Assembly (NCBI GenBank): GCA_963743275.1
Contig: CAVUPB010000007.1
Coordinates: 62,001 to 126,000, forward strand
From: JALYLC01 sp963743275
GTDB lineage: Bacteria; Actinomycetota; Thermoleophilia; Gaiellales; JALYLC01
Direction of reading: 5' to 3'
Length of the DNA stretch: 64,000 nucleotides
The notes beneath the pieces were generated by a model. That model searched no databases and was not told the DNA's origin. It was given only the letters and a program-made list of their open reading frames with translations. Made by a program: the position numbers and the translations under genes. Shown here piece after piece: positions 51,246-61,463 of the stretch; position 1 is the first letter of the stretch; each line of letters opens with the position of its first letter.

Positions 51246-52351
51246 GCGCGCGCCGGTACGAGCTCGCGCGCCTTCGCGTCGATCGTCGCGACCAGCGAGT
51301 CGAACGACTTCGCGAAGGACTCGACCCCTTCGTCGACGAGCTCGTGCACGAGGATGGCGTCGAGATCGACGCCGATGCGCTCGAGCTCGGCCATGTGGGC
51401 CGCGGCCGCGTCGACCTTCGCGTCGATCGTGCGCGCCGCCACCCCGTGCGAGCGGGTCGCGTCGATCGTGCCCTCGGGCATCGTGTTGACCGTGTCCGGC
51501 CCGATCAGCGTGTCGACGTAGAGCGTGTCGGGGTAGGCCGGGTTCTTGGTCGAGGTCGAGGCCCACAGCGGGCGCTGCACGTGGGCGCCCTTGGCGGCCA
51601 GCGCCTCCCAGCGGGGGCCCGAGAAGATGCGCTGGAACGCGCGGTACGCGAGCTTGGCGTTCGCGACCGCGGCGATCCCCTGGAGCTCGCTGTGCCCGAG
51701 CTGCTCGAGGCGCGCGTCGACCTTGCCGTCGACGCGCGAGACGAAGAAGCTCGCCACGGACGCGAGCCGGTCGACCGGCTCGCCCGCGGCGACGCGCCGC
51801 TCGAGGCCGTCGATCCACGCGTTCGCGATCTCCTCGTAGCGCTCGACCGCGAACAGCAGCGTGACGTTGACCGAGACGCCGGCCGCCGTCAGCTCGCGGA
51901 ACGCCTCGACGCCCTCGGGCGTGGCGGGCACCTTGATGAGCACGTTCGGGCGGCCGATCTCGGGGAAGATGCGCTTGGCTGCCTCGATCGAGCCGGCGGC
52001 GTCGCGCGCGAGCTCGGGCGGGAGCTCGAAGGAGATGTGGCCGTCCTGGCCCCCGCTCTCGTCGAAGCGCGGGCGCAGGAGGTCGGCGCCGTCGCGGATG
52101 TCCGCGTAGGCGAGCTTGAAGAAGATCGCGCGTGCGTCGAGGCCGTCGTGCGCCGCAGCGCTGAGGGGGCGGTCGTAGAGCTCGGAGTGGCCGATGGCCT
52201 TCTCGAAGATGGTCGGGTTGGAGGTCACGCCGCTGATGCCGTCGTCGGCGATCAGGCGCGCGAGCTGGCCGGTGTCGAGCAGTTCCCGGCTGATGTTGTC
52301 GAGCCAGATCGACTGGCCCAGCGCGCGGATTGCGAGCAGCGGGTTACCCAT
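51242..52351 (-). CDS. tal: Transaldolase
   Basis: 369 residues of the long bacterial type. SIWLDNISRELLDTGQL and GVTSNPTIFEKAI are the N-terminal signatures; the Schiff-base lysine is in NVLIKVPATPEGVEAF. The C-terminal TLIGPDTVNTMPEGTI is typical of the TalA/B group common in actinobacteria. The ATG 52349-52351 has a GGGAG ribosome-binding site, so the gene is probably leadered and heads the tal-pgi-gnd-zwf-opcA-pgl operon. Confidence 0.95.
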   Translation of the reverse strand: MGNPLLAIRALGQSIWLDNISRELLDTGQLARLIADDGISGVTSNPTIFEKAIGHSELYDRPLSAAAHDGLDARAIFFKLAYADIRDGADLLRPRFDESGGQDGHISFELPPELARDAAGSIEAAKRIFPEIGRPNVLIKVPATPEGVEAFRELTAAGVSVNVTLLFAVERYEEIANAWIDGLERRVAAGEPVDRLASVASFFVSRVDGKVDARLEQLGHSELQGIAAVANAKLAYRAFQRIFSGPRWEALAAKGAHVQRPLWASTSTKNPAYPDTLYVDTLIGPDTVNTMPEGTIDATRSHGVAARTIDAKVDAAAAHMAELERIGVDLDAILVHELVDEGVESFAKSFDSLVATIDAKARELVPARA

Positions 52352-52418
52352 GCGATGGCTCCCTGGTCGAAGGGTCGAGTGCATCGTACCCACCACGACG
52401 AGCGTCCAGACGACGTCG

Positions 52419-52424
52419 TACGCT
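52419..52424 (+). promoter_or_regulatory. -10 element (TACGCT) of pdxH
   Basis: TACGCT, GCCCGCG, then ATG 52432. Leaderless geometry with a 7-base gap. Confidence 0.5.
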
Positions 52425-52431
52425 GCCCGCG

Positions 52432-53073
52432 ATGAGCGACCTCGCCACCCGCCGCAGCGAATACGAGAGCGCGGGCCTCGATGTCGCCGCCGTCGACCGC
52501 GACCCGCTGCGCCAGTGGCGGCGCTGGTACGACGAGTCCGTCGCCGCCGGCGTGAACGAGCCGAACGCGATGGCGCTCTCCACGCTCGGCGAGGACGGCG
52601 TGCCGGACGTGCGCATCGTGCTCGTGCGCGGAGCCGACGAGCGCGGATTCGCGTTCTACACGAACCTCGCGAGCGCCAAGGCGCGCCAGCTCGACGCCCA
52701 CCCGGCCGCCGGCGCGGCGTTCGGATGGCTCGAGCTGCACCGGCAGGTGCGCATCCGCGGTGCCGTCGAGCGTGTCGCGGATGCGGAGGCCGACGCCTAC
52801 TTCGCGTCGCGGCCGCGCGGGTCGCAGCTCGGAGCCTGGGCCTCGCCGCAGAGTCGTGTGATCGCCGACCGCGCCGAGCTCGACGCACTCGTGCGCGCGG
52901 CCGCCGAGCGCTTCCCGGGCGAGGCGGCGGTGCCGCGGCCCGAGCACTGGGGCGGCTTCCGCATCGTGCCCGCCGAGATCGAGTTCTGGCAGGGGCGGCC
53001 GAGCCGCCTCCACGACCGGGTGCGCTACCGGCGCGAGGGCGCTGCCTGGGCGCTCGAGCGCCTCGCGCCCTGA
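52432..53073 (+). CDS. pdxH: Pyridoxamine 5'-phosphate oxidase
   Basis: 213 residues. Oxidises PNP/PMP to pyridoxal 5'-phosphate using FMN. Motifs: DPLRQWRRWYDES, RIVLVRGADERGFAFYTNLASAKARQL (FMN), WLELHRQVRIRGAVER, and the C-terminal signature EFWQGRPSRLHDRVRYRR. Complete. It is transcribed divergently from tal. Confidence 0.95.
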   Translation: MSDLATRRSEYESAGLDVAAVDRDPLRQWRRWYDESVAAGVNEPNAMALSTLGEDGVPDVRIVLVRGADERGFAFYTNLASAKARQLDAHPAAGAAFGWLELHRQVRIRGAVERVADAEADAYFASRPRGSQLGAWASPQSRVIADRAELDALVRAAAERFPGEAAVPRPEHWGGFRIVPAEIEFWQGRPSRLHDRVRYRREGAAWALERLAP

Positions 53074-53103
53074 CGGCGCGAGACGCTCCGAGCTGCGCCC
53101 GGG

Positions 53104-54237
53104 CTAGACCTTGCCGAGGCTGATGACGGTGCCCTTGCCGGCGCTCGTGCCGTAATTGGTCACGTACACGGTGCCGTCCTTGGCGATCGCGACGCCGGTC
53201 GGGGTGACCAGGCCGGTGCTCGCCACGGTCGTCTTCTGGCCGTTCGGCCAGACGCGGATGAGCGCGCCGGTGGGATCGCCGGAGAGCAGGCCGTTGCTCG
53301 TGATCTCGAGCACGTAGAGCGAGCCCTTCGGGCCCCAGGCGATGTCGATGATGTTCGTGAAGCCGGTGGCGTACACGAACGTCGAGCCGTCGGGCTTGAT
53401 GCCCCACACGCTGGCTGCGCCGGGCGGGAACGGGAAGCCCGTGAGCTGACCGACGTAGACGTTCGGATCCTTCGGGCGCACCGCGACGGTCGTCGGCACG
53501 GCCTGCATCGGGATCATCGCGCCCGGGGGCAGGTTGAGGAACGGCGGTGCCGCCACCTGCACGTCCGGGAACACGCCCAGCGTCGAGACGTGCTTGTGGA
53601 AGTCGACGCCGAGCACGTCGTTGCCGGCCGCGTCGGCGACGACCCAGCCGCCATGACGGCGGGCGATGCCGTAGGAGTCGGAGTCGATCGCGCCCTTGTC
53701 CGGGTTGTTGGCGGTCTCGTACGAGGCGAAGTCGACGAACGGCCACGCCTTGCCCTTCCACGGGTCGATCTTGACCATCCAGTCGAAGAACCCGGCCGCC
53801 GGCCCCGCCGACGCGACGAGCGCAGCGCGCTCGGCCGCGCCGCCGCCGCCGCCGATCGTGCCCTCGACGTGCTTGCCTTCGGCGACGATGTCGCTGGGGC
53901 CGACGGCGTTGTCGCCCGTGCCCTGGTCGCCGAACGACGGCAGGCCGGTGACGACGCGCTTCTGCACGCCCTTGTGGATCAGCGTGTAGGCGCCCGACGT
54001 GCCGAAGCACGAGGGCGGCGAACCCGCCTCCTCGCCCGGCTGGCACGGGCCCGAACCGCCGCGCCCGGCCTCTGCGACCCAGATGTCGCCGTTCTTGGCG
54101 ACCGCGAGGCCGCGCGGGTTGTCGAGCCCGCTCGCGACCGTCTTCCAGCCGCCCGAGGTGCCGCTGTGCGCCTGCGCGCTCGGCACCGCCACGACCGCGG
54201 CGATCGCCGCGAGCGCGAGTAGGTTCCTTCTTCGCAT
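53104..54237 (-). CDS. ScyD/ScyE-like secreted beta-propeller protein
   Basis: 377 residues with a signal peptide (LLALAAIAAVVAVPSAQA). The repeats GLDNPRGLAVAKNGDIWVAEAG, FTNIIDIAWGPKGSLYVLEI and TPTGVAIAKDGTVYVTNYG are NHL-type blades typical of the ScyD/ScyE family. That name comes from cyanobacterial scytonemin clusters, but most members elsewhere have no known role. Strong ribosome-binding site GGAGGAGAG before the ATG. A GGGGAAT lies upstream, but at the wrong spacing for SigR control. Confidence 0.88.
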   Translation of the reverse strand: MRRRNLLALAAIAAVVAVPSAQAHSGTSGGWKTVASGLDNPRGLAVAKNGDIWVAEAGRGGSGPCQPGEEAGSPPSCFGTSGAYTLIHKGVQKRVVTGLPSFGDQGTGDNAVGPSDIVAEGKHVEGTIGGGGGAAERAALVASAGPAAGFFDWMVKIDPWKGKAWPFVDFASYETANNPDKGAIDSDSYGIARRHGGWVVADAAGNDVLGVDFHKHVSTLGVFPDVQVAAPPFLNLPPGAMIPMQAVPTTVAVRPKDPNVYVGQLTGFPFPPGAASVWGIKPDGSTFVYATGFTNIIDIAWGPKGSLYVLEITSNGLLSGDPTGALIRVWPNGQKTTVASTGLVTPTGVAIAKDGTVYVTNYGTSAGKGTVISLGKV

Positions 54238-54361
54238 CCGTCTCTCCTCCGTTGGTTGACTGGCGGCGACGACCTCTCTTCACCGGAGTTGTGAACGGAA
54301 CCTGCAGGAAATACGCGCAAACCACCCGCAAACCCCCCAGAAATGGGGACGCGGATTCCCC

Positions 54362-56422
<2,061 letters not shown>

Positions 56423-56500
56423 GCGGCTCCTCGGCGTGGCAGGTGGCGAAAACGTAGCGCCGGTGGCGTCGTCCCGGCGGGCGGCTTAGACGAGCACGTC

Positions 56501-56965
56501 TCAGAGCACGTCGGCCGCGAGGCGGCCCGGCGCGGCGTCCGCCTGCTGCGCGCCGGCGCCGGCGCTGCGGCGGGCCAGCGCCATGCGCAGCGCGATCCCG
56601 CAGCACGCGCCGGCGAGCGTGGCGAGCGCCGGGAGGCGGCCGGCGCCGACCTGGGCGACGAGCGGGCCCGGGCACGAGCTCGAGACCGCCCAGCCGACGC
56701 CGAAGATGACGCCGCCGACGAGGTGCTCCCGCCGCACGGGGACGTCGCTCCACGTCACGAGCTCCCCCGTCAGCGGTGCGCGCCGGCCGCGCCGGCGCAG
56801 CAGCCAGGCGCCCGCGGCCGCGACGACCACGGCGCTCGCCATCAGGAGGTAGACGTAGGCGGCCTTCAGCGTGAGCATGCGATGGAACGTCTCCGGGTCG
56901 GTCAGGCGCGCCCAGTCGAAGACGAAGCCGAGCGCGAGGCCGGTGGCGAGCGCGAGCGGCCTCAC
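56501..56965 (-). CDS. YeeE/YedE-type half-transporter, second subunit
   Basis: 154 residues, four helices. The conserved Cys motif is WAVSSSCPGPLVAQVG. With its upstream partner it forms a split YeeE/YedE (TsuA-like) sulfur-compound channel, as in PmpA/PmpB pairs, where thiosulfate or another reduced sulfur species passes via conserved cysteines. The C-terminal 20 residues are polar and divergent. GTG 56963-56965 overlaps the partner stop (GTGA). Confidence 0.85.
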   Translation of the reverse strand: MRPLALATGLALGFVFDWARLTDPETFHRMLTLKAAYVYLLMASAVVVAAAGAWLLRRRGRRAPLTGELVTWSDVPVRREHLVGGVIFGVGWAVSSSCPGPLVAQVGAGRLPALATLAGACCGIALRMALARRSAGAGAQQADAAPGRLAADVL

Positions 56966-57396
56966 AGCAGCGCGTCCAGCAGCAGCGAGGCCGCGATCGC
57001 GCTGCCCATGATCGCGCCGATCGCGGCGAAGCTCGCGCGCTGCCCGAGCGCGACGCCGGTCAGGCCGTGACCCGACGTGCAGCCGCCGGCGGTGCGCGCC
57101 CCGAAGCCGACGAGGCCGCCCGCGGCGAAGAGCACGACCGCCAGGCCGCCGGCCGAGAGCTTGCCGTCGAGCCAGCCGTAGCCGGCGTGCGTCTCGAGCC
57201 CGCCCGAGAGCAGGGCGTGCGCGAGGCTGCCCAGCGCGACGCCGGCGACCAGCCAGACCCGCCAGCTGACGACGCCGGAGAGCGCGTCGGTGAGGCCGCC
57301 GGTGATGCCGAAGCGGCGGTTGCCGGCGGCCAGCAGCACCACGATCGCGAGACCGACGGCGGGACCGGCGGCGTACCAGGGGAGCTGATCGCGCAT
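56962..57396 (-). CDS. YeeE/YedE-type half-transporter, first subunit
   Basis: 144 residues, about four helices. The signature is GARTAGGCTSGHGLTGVALGQRASFAAI, with the channel Cys in GGCTSGHG. It pairs with the next gene, so both halves of the pseudo-symmetric channel are separate proteins. Reduced-sulfur uptake is the likely role. It lies 5 bp downstream of the ArsC-like gene, so the three may be co-transcribed. Confidence 0.86.
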   Translation of the reverse strand: MRDQLPWYAAGPAVGLAIVVLLAAGNRRFGITGGLTDALSGVVSWRVWLVAGVALGSLAHALLSGGLETHAGYGWLDGKLSAGGLAVVLFAAGGLVGFGARTAGGCTSGHGLTGVALGQRASFAAIGAIMGSAIAASLLLDALL

Positions 57397-57401
57397 GGCC
57401 G

Positions 57402-57758
57402 TCAGTCTGCCAGCAGCTCGCGGATGCGCTCCTTGGGGCGCCCGATGATGGCGCGCTCGCCGCGCACCACGACCGGCCGCTGGAGCAGCGCCGGGCGCCG
57501 TGCGAGCAGCTCGATCACGGGCTCGCGCTCGACGTAGTCGGCAGCGTCGAGGCCGAGCTTCTTGAAGACCGAGTCCTTGCGCACCAGGTCGGCGACGGGA
57601 TCCTCGAGGCGGTCGGCGATCGCCTCGAGCGTCGCCCGGTCGGGGCGCTCCTTCATGTAGAGCACGACGTCGTAGGCGACGCCGAGCTCGTCGGCGATCG
57701 TGAGCGCGTTGCGCGAGGCGTGGCAGTGGGGGTTGTGGTAGATCGTGACGTCGGACAT
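57402..57758 (-). CDS. ArsC/Spx-family thioredoxin-fold protein
   Basis: 118 residues, the usual ArsC length. The active-site segment is HNPHCHASRNALTI, matching the HNPxCxxSRxxL pattern with Cys11-type nucleophile. LYMKERPDRATLEAIADRLEDP and VVVRGERAIIGRPKERI are family positions; the arginines that bind arsenate are present (GRP, RPVVV). It could be a glutaredoxin-type arsenate reductase, or a relative acting on sulfur carriers given the YedE neighbours. A TAGCGT lies 7 bases before ATG 57756-57758. Confidence 0.85.
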   Translation of the reverse strand: MSDVTIYHNPHCHASRNALTIADELGVAYDVVLYMKERPDRATLEAIADRLEDPVADLVRKDSVFKKLGLDAADYVEREPVIELLARRPALLQRPVVVRGERAIIGRPKERIRELLAD

Positions 57759-57765
57759 GCTGCGG

Positions 57766-57771
57766 ACGCTA
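57766..57771 (-). promoter_or_regulatory. -10 element (TAGCGT) of the arsC-like operon
   Basis: TAGCGT, CCGCAGC, then the ATG on the minus strand. On the plus strand TAGACA at 57784-57789 lies 7 bases before the divergent ATG 57797. The two starts are 38 bp apart. Confidence 0.45.
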
Positions 57772-57796
57772 TCCGGCGTCTGGTAGACAGCGCGGC

Positions 57797-58660
57797 ATGA
57801 GCTATGGCGCACAGGGAATGACGGGCCGCCTCCTGCGCGTGCTCGTGAACCGGCCGGGCGAGCGCTACGGCGCCGCGCACGAGACCGAGGGGGCGTTCTA
57901 CGCCGAGGCCATCGACCTCCCGCGCGCACAGGCGCAGCACGATGCGCTCGTGACGCTGCTCGAGGATGCGGGCGCACAGGTCGAACGGCTCGGGCGCGAG
58001 GCCGGGCCCGACTCGATCTACACCTACGACCCCGCGCTCGTGTGCGACGGCGGTGCCATCCTGCTGCGCTCGGGCAAGGCGATCCGGCAGCCCGAGGCGC
58101 CGGCGATGGGGGAGTGGTTCGAGCAGAACGGCATCCCCGTGCTCGCCCGCCTCGAGGCCCCGCAGCTCGCCGACGGGGGCGATCTGCTCTGGCTCGACTC
58201 GCACACGCTCGTGATCGGGCGCGGGTTTCGGACCAACGAAGCAGGTGCTTGCGCAATCAAGAAGGCGCTCGAGCCCTATGTCGATGCGGTGCACGTCGTC
58301 GATCTGCCGATCGACCGCGGCGAGGACTACTGCCTGCACACGCTCAGCCTGATCTCGATGCTCGACCGCGACCTCGCGGTCGTGTCGCTCCCGCTCATGC
58401 CCGTGCATCTCCACGCGCTCCTGCGCGAGCGCGGCGTCGAGCTGATCGAGATCGACCCGGCCGAGTGGGACTCGCTCGCGCCCAACGTGCTCGCGCTCGG
58501 CCCGCGCGACGTCGTGATGCTCGCCGGCAATCCCCGCACGGCCGGGAAGCTGCGCGCGGCGGGCTGCCGGGTGCAGGAGATCGAGGGCTCGGACGTCGCC
58601 GTGAAAGGCTCAGGCGGCCCGACCTGCCTGACCTTGCCATTGCAACGAGAGAACGCCTAA
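57797..58660 (+). CDS. DDAH / arginine deiminase-like amidinohydrolase
   Basis: 287 residues of the pentein fold. The catalytic Cys is near the C-terminus in GSGGPTCLTLPL and the catalytic His in DYCLHTLSLISML. DPALVCDGGAILLRSGK and ADGGDLLWLDSHTLVIGRGFRTN supply the guanidinium-binding acidic residues. These features fit dimethylarginine dimethylaminohydrolase or a related amidinotransferase; substrate cannot be settled here. Together with the AruI-like enzyme at 8467 it hints at guanidino-compound catabolism, but the genes are 48 kb apart. Confidence 0.85.
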   Translation: MSYGAQGMTGRLLRVLVNRPGERYGAAHETEGAFYAEAIDLPRAQAQHDALVTLLEDAGAQVERLGREAGPDSIYTYDPALVCDGGAILLRSGKAIRQPEAPAMGEWFEQNGIPVLARLEAPQLADGGDLLWLDSHTLVIGRGFRTNEAGACAIKKALEPYVDAVHVVDLPIDRGEDYCLHTLSLISMLDRDLAVVSLPLMPVHLHALLRERGVELIEIDPAEWDSLAPNVLALGPRDVVMLAGNPRTAGKLRAAGCRVQEIEGSDVAVKGSGGPTCLTLPLQRENA

Positions 58661-58721
58661 GGCATACAGCAAGCAGGAAGCGTAAGATTCCCTCAGAATG
58701 GGTATGTACGGTAAGTCGACG

Positions 58722-58740
58722 GCGCCGCAATCCGCGGCGC
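58722..58740 (+). promoter_or_regulatory. Leader hairpin before the proline-rich surface protein
   Basis: GCGCCGC (58722-58728) pairs with GCGGCGC (58734-58740) around AATCC. It lies in the 5' leader of the gene at 58766, upstream of a GGGGGAG ribosome-binding site, and could affect translation or terminate upstream transcripts. Confidence 0.35.
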
Positions 58741-58765
58741 TCGTCCGAATCTGGGGGAGTCTCTG

Positions 58766-59605
58766 ATGTTCACCACTCGCCTCGCCGCGCTGGTCGCAGC
58801 CGTGGCGATCGGCGCCCTGGTACTGCCGGGCATAGCCTCGGCGAACACCGGCTACGTGACCTGCGAAGCCACGGGCGTCGTCTTCCATTACAACGCGAAC
58901 TTCGGTCGGACGAAGGTCGTGACGGAGACGGTGAACGGCGTGACGAGGCAGTTCACCGTGCCGAAGTTCACGGCCGTCACGGACACATGGCCGGTCTGGG
59001 GCACGCCGACGGCCGGCGCGACATGGAGTGGTGGTTCGATTCCGACCGTCACGCTGCACTGCCCGAGCGCGCCTCCGCCGCCCCCGCCGCCGCCTCCGCC
59101 GCCCCCGCCGCCGCCTCCGGTCGCGCCGCCCGTCGCGCCCCCGGTCGCGCCGCCCGTCGCGCCCCCGGCCGTTGCCACCCCGGTGACGCCGCCCGAGGTC
59201 ACGAAGGCGACTCCGCCGACGATCTCGCTGCGCAAGCGCGCGCTCGCGACGACGGTGCCGGCAGGCTCGAAGGTGCGCTACCAGCTGGTCGTCAAGGCCA
59301 GCGGCGGCACCGCGCACGACGTCGTCGTGTGCGACAAGCTCCCCGACCACATGACGTACGCATCGCTCGGCACGGCGACGCTGCAGAACGGCAAGGCCTG
59401 CTGGTTCATCGGCGATCTCAGCGGCTCGCTCACGCTCTCGCTGACGGCGCGCGTCGACGCCGACGCCCCCGCCGGGTCGCTCACGAACAACGCCACGGCG
59501 ACCTCGAGCAACGCCGGCAACGACAAGGCCGCCGCGACCGTCAAGGTGCCCGCCCGGCACGGCGTCAAGGCCAAGATCAGCCGCGCTGCGGGCGTCACGG
59601 GCTAG
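58766..59605 (+). CDS. Secreted proline-rich protein with DUF11-type domain
   Basis: 279 residues. Signal peptide AALVAAVAIGALVLPGIASA, an N-terminal domain of about 80 residues with two Cys (TCEATG, LHCPS), then a run of about 16 prolines and a VAPP tandem repeat. The C-terminal domain (ISLRKRALATTVPAGSKVRYQLVVKASGG...VCDKLPDHMTYAS...NNATATSSN) is a DUF11-like beta sandwich used as a surface-protein repeat. It is probably cell-wall exposed, with the proline stretch as a rigid stalk. No sorting signal is visible. The ribosome-binding site is GGGGGAG. Confidence 0.82.
   Translation: MFTTRLAALVAAVAIGALVLPGIASANTGYVTCEATGVVFHYNANFGRTKVVTETVNGVTRQFTVPKFTAVTDTWPVWGTPTAGATWSGGSIPTVTLHCPSAPPPPPPPPPPPPPPPPVAPPVAPPVAPPVAPPAVATPVTPPEVTKATPPTISLRKRALATTVPAGSKVRYQLVVKASGGTAHDVVVCDKLPDHMTYASLGTATLQNGKACWFIGDLSGSLTLSLTARVDADAPAGSLTNNATATSSNAGNDKAAATVKVPARHGVKAKISRAAGVTG
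59071..59167 (+). repeat. Tandem repeats in the proline-rich stalk
   Basis: A perfect 21-nt unit is present twice (59071-59091 and 59092-59112), encoding polyproline. A perfect 24-nt unit is present twice (59120-59143 and 59144-59167), encoding VAPPVAPP. Perfect identity at the nucleotide level points to recent slippage, so stalk length may vary between strains. Confidence 0.8.
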
Positions 59606-59614
59606 GACATCCCG

Positions 59615-59648
59615 CGCGGGGAGCGCGCCGAGAGGTGCGCTCCCCGCG
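59615..59648 (+). terminator. 12-bp hairpin terminator after the proline-rich protein
   Basis: CGCGGGGAGCGC (59615-59626) pairs with GCGCTCCCCGCG (59637-59648) around a 10-nt loop, 10 bp after the stop. No T-tract follows, but the stem is perfect and the location fits. Confidence 0.65.
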
Positions 59649-59660
59649 GCAGGGCCGCGC

Positions 59661-59666
59661 TACCGT
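59661..59666 (+). promoter_or_regulatory. -10 element (TACCGT) of the aminotransferase gene
   Basis: TACCGT, eight bases, then ATG 59675. Leaderless geometry, just after the terminator. Confidence 0.45.
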
Positions 59667-59674
59667 CCGACCGC

Positions 59675-60991
59675 ATGGCCCGCCGCGCCGACTTCTCGCT
59701 GACCGCCTCGCCCGGCTCGCTGCTCGCGGTCGCCGCGAACGCGAGCGGCGCGCGCATCGTCGACGAGGACGGCAGGAGCTACCTCGACGCCTGCGGCGGC
59801 GCGATGGTGATGTCGCTCGGCCACTGCCACCCGCGCCTCGTCGAGGTCGTGCAGCGGCAGGTCGCCGAGCTCTCGTTCACCTACCGCTTCTCGTTCCGCA
59901 ACGCGCCGATGCTCGAGCTCGCCGAGGAGCTGCGCAGCGTCTCGCCGCTCGGCGACACGTGGTGCTTCTTCAACTCGTCGGGCTCCGAGTCGGTGGAGTC
60001 GGCCATCCAGCTCGCCCTGCGCTACTGGCAGCTGCGCGGGCGCCCCGGCAAGACCGACCTGATCTCGCGCTGGCCGTCGTTCCACGGCTCGACGCTCGGC
60101 GCGCTCTCGCTCTCCGGCTCCAAGTGGCGCGGCTTCTACGAGCCGATCCTCGCCAAGCATCCCGTGGCGCCCGTGCCGAACGCCGACATCCGCCGGCGTC
60201 TGGCGCCCGCCGAGGAGGCCGCCTGGGCCGCGCGCGAGCTCGAGGACGCGCTCGTGCGGCGGGGCGCGCACACCGTCGCCGCGGTCGTGATCGAGCCTGT
60301 CAGCGGTGCGTCCGGGGCGGCCATCGCACCGCCGGAGGGCTACGTCGAGGAGCTGCGGCGCATCTGTGACCGCCACGACGTCCTGCTCGTGTTCGACGAG
60401 ACGATCACCGCCTTCGGGCGCACCGGCGAGTGGTTCGCGGCCTGCCACTGGCCGGGCGCGCTGCCCGACATCATCACGTTCGCGAAGGGCGTGACGAGCG
60501 GCATCGTCCCGTTCTCGGGCGTGCTCGTCAGCGGCCCCGTGGCCGAGCTCTTCGAGCAGTCCCCCGAGGGCTTCCCCTACGGACACACGTTCTCGGGCTA
60601 CCCGCTCGGCTGCGCCGTGGCGGCCGAGGCGATCCGCGTGATCCGCGACGAGGATCTCGTCGCCGAGTCGCGGCGCAAGGGCGCGCTCCTGCGCGCACGC
60701 CTCGACGCCCTCGCCGCCGCGTCGCCGCGCATCGGCGACGTCCGCGGCCTCGGGCTGCTGCAGGGGCTGGAGCTCGTGGAGAGCCGCGAGACGCTCGCGC
60801 CGCCGCCGGGAGCCGCCGCCCGCCTGGTCGCCGAGTGCCGCGCGCGCGGGCTGATGATCTACTCGTGCCCGACGCCGCTCGGGGCCACGACGATCGAGGC
60901 CGTCATGCTCGCGCCTCCGCTGACGATCGCCGACGCCGAGCTCGACGAGGTCGTCGCGATCCTCGCCGACGCGCTCGCCGCGACGAGCTGA
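59675..60991 (+). CDS. Class III pyridoxal-phosphate aminotransferase
   Basis: 438 residues. Substrate and cofactor motifs: YLDACGGAMVMSLGHCHPRLVE, FFNSSGSESVESAIQLA, VVIEPVSGASGAAIAPPEGYVEELRRICDRH, and DEVLLVFDETITAFGRTGEWF-type DE-TAFGR signature. The PLP lysine is in IITFAKGVTSGIVPFSGVL. This subgroup covers omega-aminotransferases such as beta-alanine, 4-aminobutyrate or taurine:pyruvate enzymes; the exact substrate is unknown. It lies alone, between a terminator and a palindromic repeat. Confidence 0.9.
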   Translation: MARRADFSLTASPGSLLAVAANASGARIVDEDGRSYLDACGGAMVMSLGHCHPRLVEVVQRQVAELSFTYRFSFRNAPMLELAEELRSVSPLGDTWCFFNSSGSESVESAIQLALRYWQLRGRPGKTDLISRWPSFHGSTLGALSLSGSKWRGFYEPILAKHPVAPVPNADIRRRLAPAEEAAWAARELEDALVRRGAHTVAAVVIEPVSGASGAAIAPPEGYVEELRRICDRHDVLLVFDETITAFGRTGEWFAACHWPGALPDIITFAKGVTSGIVPFSGVLVSGPVAELFEQSPEGFPYGHTFSGYPLGCAVAAEAIRVIRDEDLVAESRRKGALLRARLDALAAASPRIGDVRGLGLLQGLELVESRETLAPPPGAAARLVAECRARGLMIYSCPTPLGATTIEAVMLAPPLTIADAELDEVVAILADALAATS

Positions 60992-61053
60992 GGCCCGGGA
61001 GCGCATCTCAGACCCCGCGTGGCGGCTGGATCGGCTTCCCCCGGCTGTCGCCG

Positions 61054-61084
61054 CGCAAAGTTGGGGTCAGACCCCAACTTTGCG
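61054..61084. repeat. 31-nt perfect palindrome, core GGGGTCAGACCCC (copy 3)
   Basis: Arms of 15 nt (61054-61068 and 61070-61084), perfectly complementary, around a central A at 61069. The outer arm reads CGCAAAGTT, different from copies 1 and 2, yet pairing is complete. It lies downstream of the aminotransferase gene, 53 kb from the first pair. Confidence 0.8.
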
Positions 61085-61163
61085 GTCCCGGCAACCAGCG
61101 CGCGGCCGAACTCCGGGACACCACTCGCTGCGCAGGGCCGCAGGAGCACCGCAGGGCGCCCGT

Positions 61164-61463
61164 TCAGTGCTGCGAGCGCTCGAAGCCGAGGTACTCGCGC
61201 ACGCTGCGCGCGTCGCGGCCGACGGCGATCAGCTCGTAGACCGGCTGCGGGCTCTTGAGCGTCTTGCGCACCTCGAGCTTGCCGATCGTGATCGCGTGAC
61301 GGCGGGCGAACGTGAGCAGGCGGTCGCGGTCGGCCGAGAGCAGCCGCCAGACCTCTTCCTGGCGCTGGGAATCGAAGTCCGCGTAGAACCCGATCCGGCC
61401 GTTGAGAGCGGCGTCCATCGCCTGCTTGTAGTCGCCTCGGTAGTCGTCGCCGGTATCGGACAT
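61164..61463 (-). CDS. Small hypothetical protein, 99 residues
   Basis: ATG 61461-61463. Mostly helical with charged residues (DYKQAMDAALNGRIGFYADFDSQRQEEVWRLLSADRDRL), then a beta-rich end (ITIGKLEVRKTL, PVYELIAVGRDARSVREYLGFE). A TAGGGT lies 7 bases upstream with no ribosome-binding site, supporting expression. No family is recognised. Confidence 0.6.
   Translation of the reverse strand: MSDTGDDYRGDYKQAMDAALNGRIGFYADFDSQRQEEVWRLLSADRDRLLTFARRHAITIGKLEVRKTLKSPQPVYELIAVGRDARSVREYLGFERSQH

Noticed and set aside
54331..54361. GGGGAAT followed by GTT upstream of the ScyD-like gene as a SigR promoter
   Set aside because: The spacer is 21 bases instead of 18-19 and the GGGGAAT abuts the tkt stop, so SigR control is not supported.
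59071..59167. Repeats considered as a CRISPR array
   Set aside because: The units are adjacent without spacers and lie in frame within a coding region.
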